Assembly (NCBI GenBank): GCA_011523545.1
Contig: WTGN01000009.1
Coordinates: forward strand, 1 to 35,224
Reading direction: 5' to 3'
DNA length: 35,224 nucleotides
Source of the DNA: Chloroflexota bacterium
GTDB lineage: Bacteria > Chloroflexota > Anaerolineae > Aggregatilineales > Phototrophicaceae
Shown: positions 21,892 to 29,999 of the stretch, piece after piece
Numbering within the stretch: the first letter of the stretch is position 1
How the letters are laid out: each line of letters opens with the position of its first letter
Translations under genes and position numbers: made by a program
Notes under the pieces: generated by a model
Told to the model about the DNA's origin: nothing
The model's database searches: none
Seen by the model: only the letters and a program-made list of their open reading frames with translations

Positions 21892-21936
21892 CTCCCCTTC
21901 CCTAATCTATTGGGGAAGGGGCTGGGGGGATGGGGC
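21892..21936. repeat. Dispersed palindromic repeat, family A (copy 2)
   Basis: CCCCTTCCCTAA (21894-21905) pairs with TTGGGGAAGGGG (21910-21921) in a 12-bp stem with one G-U pair and a 4-nt loop, followed by CTGGGGGGATGGGG. Head, stem and G-rich tail match the copy at the window start in reverse orientation. It lies just past the rho stop codon and has no T tract on either side. Confidence 0.65.
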
Positions 21937-21948
21937 AGCGATATGAAA

Positions 21949-23217
21949 CTAACGCCCGTTGCCGCCATGCAAGCTATTGAGGAATTCCTCGTTCGTGTCA
22001 TAGAGGCGGAAGTTGTGCAGCAGTTGCTCGGTGGCGCCGACGATGCCCTCCGGCTGCTCCGCCAGGTGGGACCACATGCGGCGCATGGTGTAGACGCGCT
22101 GCAGAACATCGGGCCCGAGCAGCAATTCTTCGCGCCGCGTCGAAGACTGCTCGATATCGAAGGCGGGGAAGATGCGCCGCTCCTGCAGCTTGCGGCTCAG
22201 ATGCAGCTCCATATTGCCGGTGCCTTTGAATTCCTCGTAGATCACATCGTCCATCTTGCTGCCCGTGTTCACCAGGCAGGTGGCGACAATGGTGAGGCTG
22301 CCGCCTTCTTCGACATTGCGGGCGGCGCCGAAGAACCGCTTGGGCGGGTGGATGGCCGACGGATCGAGACCGCCGGACAGCGTGCGGCCGCTGGTCGGCA
22401 CGACGAGGTTGTACGCGCGCGCCAGCCGCGTAACGCTATCCAACATCATCACCACATGACGATTGACTTCCACCAGGCGTTTGGCCCGTTCCAGCGCCAT
22501 TTCGGCGACGCGAACGTGATGGTGCACCGGGTCATCAAAGGTAGAGGCGATCACTTCGGCATCGACCGAGCGGTCCATGTCGGTGACCTCTTCCGGGCGT
22601 TCGCCAATGAGGGCCATCATCAAGTGCACTTCGGGATAATTTGTGCTGATGGCATTGGCGATATCCTTCAGCACAGTTGTCTTGCCGGCTTTCGGCGGCG
22701 AGACGATCAAACCGCGCTGGCCAAAGCCAACCGGGGCGATGAGATTCAACATGCGCGTGGACATGATGCGCGGCAAGGTTTCCAGATTGAAGCGCACTTC
22801 GGGGAAGATCGGCGTGAGCCGCTCAAAATTGGGGCGATGTTTGACTTCATGCGGGTTCAACCCGTTGACGGCGTCGACGCGCAGCAAGCCATAGTAGCGT
22901 TCGGTATCTTTTGGCGGGCGCACTTGCCCGATCACCATGTCCCCCGTGCGCAAGCCAAACTTCTTGATTTGCGTTTGGCTGACGTAGATGTCGTTCTTGC
23001 CCGGGAGATAACCTTCCGCGCGCAGGAAACCGATGCCGTCGTCGACGACTTCCAAGACGCCGCCGCGCAATTGGTGCCCGCGCTGCTCGGCATCCTGACG
23101 AAGCAGCCCGATGATCAGATCCTGTTTCTTCAGGCGGCTAAAGCGGGGCACATTTTGGCTGCGAGCCATGGTCCGCAGTTCAGGCAGCGTTTTTGCTTCA
23201 AGATTCGCGATGTTCAT
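21949..23217 (-). CDS. rho: Transcription termination factor Rho
   Basis: The 422-residue hexameric RNA helicase has the N-terminal Rho helical domain ([20 protein letters not shown]), the cold-shock-like RNA-binding domain ([15 protein letters not shown], then [19 protein letters not shown]), Walker A PPKAGKTT (about 174-181), [11 protein letters not shown] and the Walker B region [16 protein letters not shown]. The Q-loop is present as SGGLDPSAI, and the C-terminal part has [13 protein letters not shown] and [20 protein letters not shown] residues. Length is usual. AGGAAG lies 6 nt before ATG 23217, and a strong promoter 206 nt upstream gives a long 5' leader, as expected for an autoregulated rho. 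Confidence 0.97.
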   Translation of the reverse strand: MNIANLEAKTLPELRTMARSQNVPRFSRLKKQDLIIGLLRQDAEQRGHQLRGGVLEVVDDGIGFLRAEGYLPGKNDIYVSQTQIKKFGLRTGDMVIGQVRPPKDTERYYGLLRVDAVNGLNPHEVKHRPNFERLTPIFPEVRFNLETLPRIMSTRMLNLIAPVGFGQRGLIVSPPKAGKTTVLKDIANAISTNYPEVHLMMALIGERPEEVTDMDRSVDAEVIASTFDDPVHHHVRVAEMALERAKRLVEVNRHVVMMLDSVTRLARAYNLVVPTSGRTLSGGLDPSAIHPPKRFFGAARNVEEGGSLTIVATCLVNTGSKMDDVIYEEFKGTGNMELHLSRKLQERRIFPAFDIEQSSTRREELLLGPDVLQRVYTMRRMWSHLAEQPEGIVGATEQLLHNFRLYDTNEEFLNSLHGGNGR

Positions 23218-23422
23218 TCATTTCTTCCTGGAATACTTGGCCGCGACGCGGCAGGCGGCAGAGGCGCCATTTGTCTTCAAATGTTTCCTGTTTGGCAATC
23301 GGAGGGAAACGCTCCGTTCGTAGCTTACGTGGCAGGTTATACGCAATGCCCGGCGAGGTCGCCGACATCCCGCGCATCTAAAAGTTTCAAGCAAGCTAGT
23401 GGAATAAACCAGTTCAAAACTA

Positions 23423-23451
23423 ACTATAGCATACAATATACGCCGCGTCAA
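23423..23451 (-). promoter_or_regulatory. Promoter of rho
   Basis: TTGACG (23451-23446, five of six), a 17-nt spacer and TATAGT (23428-23423, five of six) on the minus strand are near consensus for the housekeeping sigma factor. The predicted start near 23416 leaves about 200 nt before the rho start codon. Confidence 0.72.
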
Positions 23452-23563
23452 TTGCCAGCGCGGCCAAAGATTGCTTGAGTTTCGCCTGGGGCATCCTGAC
23501 TGAAGAAATGGTCAATACTAATGGCACTTTAAGTCTATATGTTATCAGCTGAGGCGGCGATGT

Positions 23564-23589
23564 GAAGCCCCGCCAAATGACGAGGCTTC
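23564..23589 (-). terminator. Hairpin downstream of the ABC transporter operon
   Basis: On the minus strand GAAGCCTCGTC, loop ATTT and GGCGGGGCTTC form an 11-bp stem with two G-U pairs, 23 nt past the stop of the substrate-binding protein gene. No T tract follows, so it may stabilise or end the message only with help from Rho. Confidence 0.4.
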
Positions 23590-23611
23590 ATTGCTGCTGC
23601 GTTAAGTGGAG

Positions 23612-24952
23612 TTAGCTGTCGAGTTCTTCGTGCAGTTCAGCTGCTTCCGCGTTGAGCTCGGCCAAGGCATCGGCCGGGACAGCGTCGCCATTGACGACCT
23701 CGGCGATAACGTTGGGCACGATTCCGCGCACGGCACTGTAACTCGGCAAGCCCGGCGACGCGTAGACGCTGACCGATTCAGCGCCCAGAATTCCGCTGAC
23801 TTCCACGAAGCGGGCAAAAGGCATGCGCGGCTCGGTGAAATCGGCTTCGGTCACCTCGATGTCGTTGCGTATGCTGAAGTAGCCGGTGGCGCCGGACCAG
23901 GCCAGTTGCGCGTCTTTTCCGGCCAGGTACTTGACGAAGAGCCAGGTGGCCAGCTCCGCTTCCGGCGTTGCGGTCAGGATCACTTGGCTGGGCACGAAGA
24001 GCTGAATGGTCGCGCCGACGTCTTCCGCGCCCGGGAATGCGGTGACGACCCATTCATCGGTCATCTCGGCGGTGGCGGCGTCCCAGGTGATGAAGGGAAT
24101 GCCGGCCGAGCTTCCGGCGGCGAAGGGCGTGACACCGATGGCGAAATCGCCGGTGTTCTGGAAACGCTCGGCAAAGAGATAGGCGCAGTTGTTCTCCAGC
24201 ATGCGTGTGAACAGCTCCATGGCGGCGACAACTTCATCGGATTCAAAGGTGTAGGCGTCGGCGTCGCCATCGAAGATTGCCCCGCCATGGGCGGCGACGA
24301 AGCTCTCGAAGTGCGATGTGCCCGTATCCAGCGGATAGCCCTGATACATATCGCTGGCGCCGGCGGCACAGGCGATCTCTTCAAACTCGGCCAGGGTTTG
24401 TGGCACGCGCCGCTCGAAGCCCAGATCTTCGACAATATCCAGATTGGTGTAGAAGACGTTGAGCGAGTTCTGATTGGCCCAGGCGACGCGCATCCCGTAG
24501 AAGGGCGGGAAATCCAACTGATTGACATCCAAAAGATTGAAGTTCAGATTCTGCTGTTCATCCGGCGGGATCCCCCATTGCGGGCTGTTGAGCAAGAGAT
24601 TGATATCAACCACGACGCCTTCATTGGCCCAGCCAGCGGCGGCATTGGCGTAGCCGGCGACCAGATTCGGCAGCTCGCCGGACAATATGGCCGTATTCAT
24701 CAGATCCTGGATCGGGCTGTAGCTGCCCTGGTGGATCGCTTCAACCGTGATGCCGTACTCATTGCTCGCGTTGAAGTCGTCAATGAGCGCTGTCATCGTC
24801 TCGGCTTGTGAGCTGTCGTCGGAGTATTGATGCCAGTAGACGACTGTCTGTCCACTGGGATCAACGCCATCATAATTCATGTCGCTCTGCGCCAGAACGG
24901 CGGGGAGCGCCGCGCCGAGCAGCAACAGAATGACGAGCATAAGTCGGTACAT
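23612..24952 (-). CDS. Sugar-type ABC transporter substrate-binding protein
   Basis: The 446-residue extracytoplasmic solute-binding protein family 1 member begins with a signal peptide (MYRLMLVILLLLGAALPAVLA, then QSD). No lipobox Cys is seen, so it may be secreted free or held by another anchor. It continues TVVYWHQYSDDSSQAETMTAL, the start of the mature family-1 fold, with NLVAGYANAAAGWA and later GIPFITWDAATAEM. AGGAG lies 8 nt before ATG 24952. It is the last gene of a permease-permease-binding protein operon on the minus strand; the order is unusual because the binding protein often comes first. The ligand is unknown, probably a carbohydrate. Confidence 0.88.
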   Translation of the reverse strand: MYRLMLVILLLLGAALPAVLAQSDMNYDGVDPSGQTVVYWHQYSDDSSQAETMTALIDDFNASNEYGITVEAIHQGSYSPIQDLMNTAILSGELPNLVAGYANAAAGWANEGVVVDINLLLNSPQWGIPPDEQQNLNFNLLDVNQLDFPPFYGMRVAWANQNSLNVFYTNLDIVEDLGFERRVPQTLAEFEEIACAAGASDMYQGYPLDTGTSHFESFVAAHGGAIFDGDADAYTFESDEVVAAMELFTRMLENNCAYLFAERFQNTGDFAIGVTPFAAGSSAGIPFITWDAATAEMTDEWVVTAFPGAEDVGATIQLFVPSQVILTATPEAELATWLFVKYLAGKDAQLAWSGATGYFSIRNDIEVTEADFTEPRMPFARFVEVSGILGAESVSVYASPGLPSYSAVRGIVPNVIAEVVNGDAVPADALAELNAEAAELHEELDS

Positions 24953-25063
24953 GTGAATTACTCCTTCTTTAATCAATGGAAATTCCGGGCAATTGGCCGC
25001 GTCGGGCCATGGTCTTCGCCGCTAACAGTTTATCACGGCTCGCGCGTTGTGGAGAATGCCTTG

Positions 25064-26041
25064 CTAACCTCGAATACCGGTTTGGGCGATGCCCTCAGTG
25101 AACTGCTTTTGCGCCACAAAATATAGTATCAGAATAGGCACGACCGTGATCACCGACGCCGCCATCTGCAAGTTCAGGTCGCCGGGCGTATCCGCCGTCA
25201 CAAAATTGGACAAACCGACAGCGATCGGGCGCCATTCATCGTTGATGGTCACCAGCAGCGGCCACATCAGCGCATTCCAGGAGCCGATGAAACCGAGGGT
25301 GACGATGGTCATGATCGGCGCTTTGGAGAGCGGCAGCACGACGCTCAGCAGGAATCGCGGGTGCCCGGCGCCGTCAATGCGCGCCGCCTCCCACAGATCT
25401 GCGGGAATTTGAATGAAGAACTGGCGCAGGAGAAAGATGTTGAAGACCGACGCGAAGAAGGGGATGGTCAGCGAAGGCCAGTTGTTGAACCAGGCGCCGG
25501 CGGGGCCGAACAGGCTCTCGCTCAGGCGGCCCAACCAGATGACCGTCAGCAGATGCGGTATCAGCATGACGATGCCGGGGATCATCATCGTGGAGAGGAA
25601 TAGCGCGAAGATGAAATTCCGGCCGACAAATTGCATGCGCGCGAAGGCATAAGCGGCCGGGATGCAAACGGTGAGCGAACCGAGCACCGTAATCAGCGTG
25701 ATGCGCACGCTGTTCCAGATATAACCGGAGACGCTCAGCGATTGGAGAACGCCGGTCTGCGGATCGGTCGCGAACTCGATGTCCAGGAAGTTGGCGCGGC
25801 GCAAGGCGGTCGCGTAATTCTCCCATAGCAGATTTTCCGGCAGCAGGCGCGTCAGATTCACTTCGCTGATCGTCATGAACGAGGCGCTGATCATCCAGAG
25901 AAAGGGGCCGACGGCGATCAGCACGCCGGCGAAGAGAACGGCATAGATGCCGACCGTGCCGAGTGAAATCCGCTGCCGCGGCCCTTGTAGCGGCGGCTTT
26001 TGAAATGCTGTGGCGCTTGAGTCGCCCGAAGCGCTAGCCAT
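25064..26041 (-). CDS. Carbohydrate ABC transporter permease, MalG type
   Basis: The 325-residue integral membrane protein has about six hydrophobic segments beginning VGIYAVLFAGVLIAVGPFLWM. The cytoplasmic EAA loop EAARIDGAGHPRFLLSVVLP docks the ATPase subunit, and WNALMWPLLV follows it as usual for MalG-like permeases. The start ATG 26041 overlaps the end of the upstream permease gene by 8 nt (shared ATGGCTAG), which suggests coupled translation. No ATPase gene is near, so a shared MsmK/MalK-type ATPase elsewhere is likely. Confidence 0.92.
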   Translation of the reverse strand: MASASGDSSATAFQKPPLQGPRQRISLGTVGIYAVLFAGVLIAVGPFLWMISASFMTISEVNLTRLLPENLLWENYATALRRANFLDIEFATDPQTGVLQSLSVSGYIWNSVRITLITVLGSLTVCIPAAYAFARMQFVGRNFIFALFLSTMMIPGIVMLIPHLLTVIWLGRLSESLFGPAGAWFNNWPSLTIPFFASVFNIFLLRQFFIQIPADLWEAARIDGAGHPRFLLSVVLPLSKAPIMTIVTLGFIGSWNALMWPLLVTINDEWRPIAVGLSNFVTADTPGDLNLQMAASVITVVPILILYFVAQKQFTEGIAQTGIRG

Positions 26042-27689
26042 AAAAGACGCGCCTCCCCATAATCCGGTTCTGGAACAGCGTCATCAGCAGAATCAGAGCG
26101 AAGAGGACAAAAGCCATCGACGAGGCATAGCCGTAGCGATTGCTGTTTTGCAGCTCGTCGAAGATGTATACGCTCGCCGTGTTGACGCGATTGCCCACCG
26201 CGCCGGTGCGCAAGATCCATATTTGGGTGAAAGCCTGGAAGGTGCCGATGATCGCCACCAGGGACAAGAAGAAGACCGTCGGCGAAAGCAGCGGCAGGGT
26301 GATGTGGCGGAAGATGCGCCAGCCGCTGGCGCCGTCAATGCGGGCGGCTTCGTAGAGTTCGCCGGGGATATTGCCCAGGCCGGCCAGAAAAATCACCGCG
26401 TCATAACCGATATAAGTCCAGGTCGAATAGATCATGATGACGATCAACGCCAGGCTGGGCCCGGCCAGAAAATCGGGCAAGCCGAGCAGATCGCCAATGG
26501 TCGAGCGCTCCAAAATCCAGCGTTGCGGTTCGATCCCGACGAGGCCGACGATGCGATTTGCCGGCGCATGCTTGCCGGCTTCAAAGATGATGCGGAAGAC
26601 GATCGATGTGGCGACGAAGGGCGTGATGTAAGGAATGAAGTAGACCATGCGGAAAAAGGCGCGGAAGCGAATCGGCTGAAAGAGCAGATATGCGAGCAGC
26701 AGGCCAATCGACAACTGAACGGGCACGGTGCCCATCGCGTACATGATGGTAATCCAGAAGCCTTGCAGCAGGTCGTCATCGGCTGCCGCCAGGGCGGCCG
26801 GCGCTTCCGCCATCAGCAAATAGCCGCCCACCGCCAGCATCAATCCGCAGACGATCAAAAGGGCGAAACGCCTGTTTTCGTAAGTCTTGATGCCGCGGCG
26901 GAAGATCATCCAGGCGGCCGCAATCAAAGCCAGCCCGGCGCTGATGAAAACCAACTGCGACCAAATCGGGAGCGACTCGCCCGATTCGCGCGCCGCAGCG
27001 ATGGCCGCTTCGGATTCCAGGACCGTGAGCCGAAGCAGGAAAGCCGCCGAGATAAGCAGCACGGTGGTGATCCCGCTGGCTGCGATCAACTGAGCGCTCA
27101 GTGGACAGCGGAAGCGCCAGGCAATTAGCGTGATGACCAGGGCGGTCACAATGAGGCCGCCCAGCAGAAGATTGCCGGCGGCCGCTACAGCGGGGCTGGA
27201 GAAGCTCTCGCCCAGCTTCTCCATGAACAAGGCCAGCGACGTGTTCTGGCCGCGCACCTGCCGCGGTATCAGCATGATGGCGGGGACCAGTTTGAAGAAC
27301 CAGTCGATGGCCAGCAAGGCGGCATAGCCACAGACGATGCCAGCCGGCAAGCTGGCGAAACGGCGGCCGTCATTGGATGCCCGCAGCGTCTTCAACAGGC
27401 GCCGGGCCATCATAGCCGCCGCGGCGAAGCCCAACAGCGCCAGCCAGAAAAAGACGATGTATCCCAGGTTGCCCAGCGCTTTTTCGTAATTGGCCAGGCC
27501 GACATAGGTATCGGGGAAGCGCCGCCAGCGATGCAAGCTGACGAAGAAGGCAAATGCCACCGGGAATATGCCGAACAGCAGGATGAGCAGCCCCGCGGGC
27601 GCAAGGAACAGATAGGCCGTCAGATTATCCAGCAACAGCCGGCTGCGTCGTGCGCCGAGCGCTTGACTAAGCGCGGAGAACATTGCCAT
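26034..27689 (-). CDS. Carbohydrate ABC transporter permease, MalF type, unusually long
   Basis: At 551 residues it is far longer than the usual 290-330. The N-terminal helix (AYLFLAPAGLLILLFGIFPVAFAF, about 25-48) and FVSLHRW are typical, and the canonical permease core resumes near residue 310 (GFWITIMYAMGTVPVQLSIG) with FFRMVYFIPYITPFVATSIVF and the EAA loop YEAARIDGASGWRIFRHITL. Between about 75 and 305 lie several extra hydrophobic helices with short linkers. E. coli MalF also has a big insertion, but there it is a soluble periplasmic loop. ATG 27689 has no strong Shine-Dalgarno; ATG 27683 is an alternative. First gene of the operon. Confidence 0.88.
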   Translation of the reverse strand: MAMFSALSQALGARRSRLLLDNLTAYLFLAPAGLLILLFGIFPVAFAFFVSLHRWRRFPDTYVGLANYEKALGNLGYIVFFWLALLGFAAAAMMARRLLKTLRASNDGRRFASLPAGIVCGYAALLAIDWFFKLVPAIMLIPRQVRGQNTSLALFMEKLGESFSSPAVAAAGNLLLGGLIVTALVITLIAWRFRCPLSAQLIAASGITTVLLISAAFLLRLTVLESEAAIAAARESGESLPIWSQLVFISAGLALIAAAWMIFRRGIKTYENRRFALLIVCGLMLAVGGYLLMAEAPAALAAADDDLLQGFWITIMYAMGTVPVQLSIGLLLAYLLFQPIRFRAFFRMVYFIPYITPFVATSIVFRIIFEAGKHAPANRIVGLVGIEPQRWILERSTIGDLLGLPDFLAGPSLALIVIMIYSTWTYIGYDAVIFLAGLGNIPGELYEAARIDGASGWRIFRHITLPLLSPTVFFLSLVAIIGTFQAFTQIWILRTGAVGNRVNTASVYIFDELQNSNRYGYASSMAFVLFALILLMTLFQNRIMGRRVFYG

Positions 27690-27763
27690 CGGAAATACGA
27701 AAAGGGCTCATTATGCTAAGTATAGCGATTGCAGGCGCGAATAGGAAGAATACCCGCGCGCCT

Positions 27764-27780
27764 TGACATAATTCCTGTCA
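27764..27780. promoter_or_regulatory. Candidate operator in the ABC transporter/PfkB kinase divergent gap
   Basis: TGACA-TAATTCC-TGTCA is a perfect 5-bp inverted repeat with a 7-nt spacer, located between the minus-strand permease start (27689) and the plus-strand kinase promoter (27832-27840). A regulator binding here could control both. A minus-strand TATACT at 27718-27723 is a possible -10 box for the transporter side. Confidence 0.4.
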
Positions 27781-27831
27781 CCGTCAAATGTGATAAGGTG
27801 GCGGGCAGTTCACTTGCTCTGTCTCCGTTCA

Positions 27832-27840
27832 TGATACAAT
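27832..27840 (+). promoter_or_regulatory. Extended -10 promoter of the PfkB kinase gene
   Basis: TGATACAAT combines an extended TG with TACAAT (27835-27840). The nearest -35-like TTGCTC (27814-27819) is 15 nt away, short, so the extended -10 probably carries the promoter. The same ATGATACAATG occurs at 5146-5156. A start near 27847 makes the ATG at 27839 unusable and points to TTG 27878. Confidence 0.55.
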
Positions 27841-27877
27841 GAAAATTCGCGGCATCGTTCATGGGAGGCATTCGAGC

Positions 27878-28807
27878 TTGGCGCGCGTCTTCGTGGTGGG
27901 AGCACTGGTTTACGACATTGTATTTGATGTGCCGGATTGGCCCTCGCCGAACCGGGCGGTGCACGCGTCGCAGGTGACACTGTCCCCGGGCGGCAAGGCG
28001 CTGAACCAGGCCGTTACCGCGGGCCGCGTCGGGGCGGAGGATGTCCGGCTGATTGGCTGCGTCGGCGATGATATCTGTGGCGCTGATATGCTGGCGGCCT
28101 TGCGCCGGGAGGGCGTCAATGTCGAGCAAGTGCGTCAGCTCAAGGCGAGCCGGACGAGCATCGCGGGCATCGTCGTTAAGGACGGCTTGCCCGGCTTTAT
28201 CGGCGCGCCTGACGCCAGCCGCCAGGTGAGCGAGCAACATCTTTGCGAGGCGCTCGAAGACTTGCGCGCGGACGATATTCTGCTGATTGATTTTGAGATC
28301 CCGCAGCAGCGGGTGCGTTTCGCGCTCCAGCTGGGGCGCGCGGCCGGCGCGACGACCGTGCTCAATCCAGCGCCATTTTTCACGCGCGACGCCTTCGTGA
28401 TCAATTATTTGCATCTCGTAGATGTGCTCATTCCCAACAAGGGGGAAGCGCGGCTGATCCTCGAAGACGCGCCGGATGACCCTGATGCCTTGGCCTGCGG
28501 GCTCTTGCAGTTGGGGATTGGCACAGTCGTCCTCACCTTGGGCGAGGCGGGCAGCCTACTGTATCGCGATGATTGCAGGATTGCGCAGCCTGGTTTCGAA
28601 GTCGCCGCGGTGGATACGACCGGCGCGAGCGATGCCTTCGTTGGCGCCTATTGCTGCGGGCTGGCGCGGGCTTGGCCGGCGGGCAGAACGCTGGCCTTCG
28701 CCTCGGCCACCGCGGGCTTGGCTTGTACGCGCCGCGGCACCATGACCGCCCTGCCATATCAGGCTGAAGTGCAGGCGCTGATGGCGCAGGCGGCCGCCGA
28801 ACAGTAA
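27878..28807 (+). CDS. PfkB-family (ribokinase-like) carbohydrate or nucleoside kinase
   Basis: The 309-residue kinase begins ARVFVVGALVYDIVFDVPDWP and has the first PfkB signature region with PGGKALNQAVTAGRVGAE. The C-terminal catalytic motif DTTGASDAFVGAYCCGLA contains the anion-hole Gly and base Asp. The ligand could be ribose, another ketose or a nucleoside; sequence by eye does not decide. TTG 27878 is chosen because GGGAGG lies at 27863-27868, 9 nt ahead, and the promoter at 27832-27840 rules out ATG 27839. It is divergent from the sugar ABC operon, which suggests it may phosphorylate the imported sugar. Confidence 0.87.
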   Translation: MARVFVVGALVYDIVFDVPDWPSPNRAVHASQVTLSPGGKALNQAVTAGRVGAEDVRLIGCVGDDICGADMLAALRREGVNVEQVRQLKASRTSIAGIVVKDGLPGFIGAPDASRQVSEQHLCEALEDLRADDILLIDFEIPQQRVRFALQLGRAAGATTVLNPAPFFTRDAFVINYLHLVDVLIPNKGEARLILEDAPDDPDALACGLLQLGIGTVVLTLGEAGSLLYRDDCRIAQPGFEVAAVDTTGASDAFVGAYCCGLARAWPAGRTLAFASATAGLACTRRGTMTALPYQAEVQALMAQAAAEQ

Positions 28808-28861
28808 ATTGGCAAGAAGCGCGTAACCCGCTCGGATGCGGCGGGTTTAGGAAAATACGGC

Positions 28862-29464
28862 ATGAAGAATCCTTTTTCCAGCCGGGTCGATTATAAAGCG
28901 CTCGACGACACCGAGTTGGTCGCGCTGGCGAAGGAAGATATGGATGCCTTTGGCGAGCTTTATGAGCGTTATCTTCAGAAGATTTACAGTTATGTATTTT
29001 ATCGAACCGGCAATGCGCATGACGCGGAGGATTTGACCGCCAAAGTTTTTTTCCGCGCGCTGTCGCATATCGGCGCTTATGTCGATAAGGGCGTTCCGTT
29101 TCAAGCCTGGCTTTATCGGATCGCCCATAATCTGGTGGCGAATTGGCATCGCGATCAGGGGCGTCGCAAGATCATTGCCTTGGACGAGTATGTGGCGCAC
29201 TCGCTAAAATCCGAGGCGCCCGACCGCCTGACCGAGGAGCGGGAGGAGCAGAGTCAACTCTTGCAGGCCGTTCGCCGCTTGCCGGAAGATCGGCAGCAGT
29301 TGCTTCTGCTTAAATTCGTCGAGCAGATGTCAAACGCGGAAATCGGCGCGATCATGGGACGGACGGAAGGCGCGATCAAGTCACTTTATCATCGCACGCT
29401 CTTGGCTTTGCGCGAAGAGATGGAGATGCTTCAAAACAGCGACCTGAACCGTAGCGAGGGTTAA
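28862..29464 (+). CDS. ECF-type RNA polymerase sigma factor
   Basis: The 200-residue protein has sigma region 2 (AFGELYERYLQKIYSYVFYR, then DAEDLTAKVFFRAL, about residues 29-67) with the family's D-A-E-D-L-T-x-x-V/T-F pattern. Sigma region 4 has LPEDRQQLLLLKFVEQMSNAEIGAIMGRTEGAIKSLYHR (about 139-177), including a helix-turn-helix. AGGA lies 9 nt before ATG 28862. The 54-nt upstream gap holds a weak CCCGC/GCGGG stem. It is followed 7 nt later by a small membrane protein, the usual place for an anti-sigma factor. The regulon is unknown. Confidence 0.92.
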   Translation: MKNPFSSRVDYKALDDTELVALAKEDMDAFGELYERYLQKIYSYVFYRTGNAHDAEDLTAKVFFRALSHIGAYVDKGVPFQAWLYRIAHNLVANWHRDQGRRKIIALDEYVAHSLKSEAPDRLTEEREEQSQLLQAVRRLPEDRQQLLLLKFVEQMSNAEIGAIMGRTEGAIKSLYHRTLLALREEMEMLQNSDLNRSEG

Positions 29465-29471
29465 AAGAAAT

Positions 29472-29855
29472 ATGCCTGCAGCAGCGGATGTCCACATGCA
29501 AGATTTGCTTGATGCGATCACCACCGGCCTGCAAAACGGCGACCGGGTTGATTCAGCAATCGCCCAATCCGATTTGCCGCAAGAAGACGCGGATGATTTT
29601 GTCGAGATGATACAGGCGCTGCAGTCCGCTCTGACGCCGCAGGAACCGCGCGAAGCGTTCGCCGCTGATTTGCGCGCGGAATTAAAAAAGGGCGAATCCA
29701 GTTTTCTCGAGCGCCTGCGGGGCATGCCCGCGCGGGTGCATGTCGCAGCCTTCCTGGCGATATGCTTCGGTTTCGTCTTGTTCGCGCTGCGCCGGCTCTT
29801 CGGCTCGGAAACGCCTCAAGAAATGCAGGAAGAAGCTGTCGTCACACCGCTTTAG
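29472..29855 (+). CDS. Small single-pass membrane protein, candidate anti-sigma factor
   Basis: The 127-residue protein has a soluble acidic N-terminal region (DLLDAITTGLQNGDRVDSAI, LPQEDADDFVEMIQALQSAL) and one transmembrane helix near residues 89-110 (VHVAAFLAICFGFVLFALRRLF). The tail outside is short. No zinc-binding ZAS motif is visible. The position 7 nt after the ECF sigma gene, small size and topology are typical of anti-sigma factors, but there is no sequence proof. ATG 29472 is used; ATG 29496 is an alternative. Without a large external sensor region, signal input would need a partner. Confidence 0.65.
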   Translation: MPAAADVHMQDLLDAITTGLQNGDRVDSAIAQSDLPQEDADDFVEMIQALQSALTPQEPREAFAADLRAELKKGESSFLERLRGMPARVHVAAFLAICFGFVLFALRRLFGSETPQEMQEEAVVTPL

Positions 29856-29999
29856 CGCCGGCCAAACTTCCTTCCCATGCAACAATTGGAATCAATCTGT
29901 CATGCGGCGTCGGGCTGATGGCGGCGCGCCCCGGTCTTTGCCCGCGCCGAATCTGGCTGTTACACTGTCGCCGGGCGAAGCTCTAGCCGGAATGCGACC

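Larger units (their letters stand above)
23218..23611 (-). other. rho 5' leader and ABC-operon 3' gap
   Basis: The 394-nt gap between rho and the upstream ABC operon holds the rho promoter (23423-23451) and about 200 nt of untranslated rho leader, with the small stem CGGAG/CTCCG in it. A hairpin at 23564-23589 lies past the ABC operon end. An open frame of 59 codons (23377-23198, minus) overlaps the rho start but lacks a ribosome-binding site, and I do not call it a gene. Confidence 0.5.

Noticed and set aside
23198..23377. 59-codon frame overlapping the rho start, possible rho leader peptide
   Set aside because: No Shine-Dalgarno before ATG 23377 or 23368 and no codon run or motif; not enough to call a gene.
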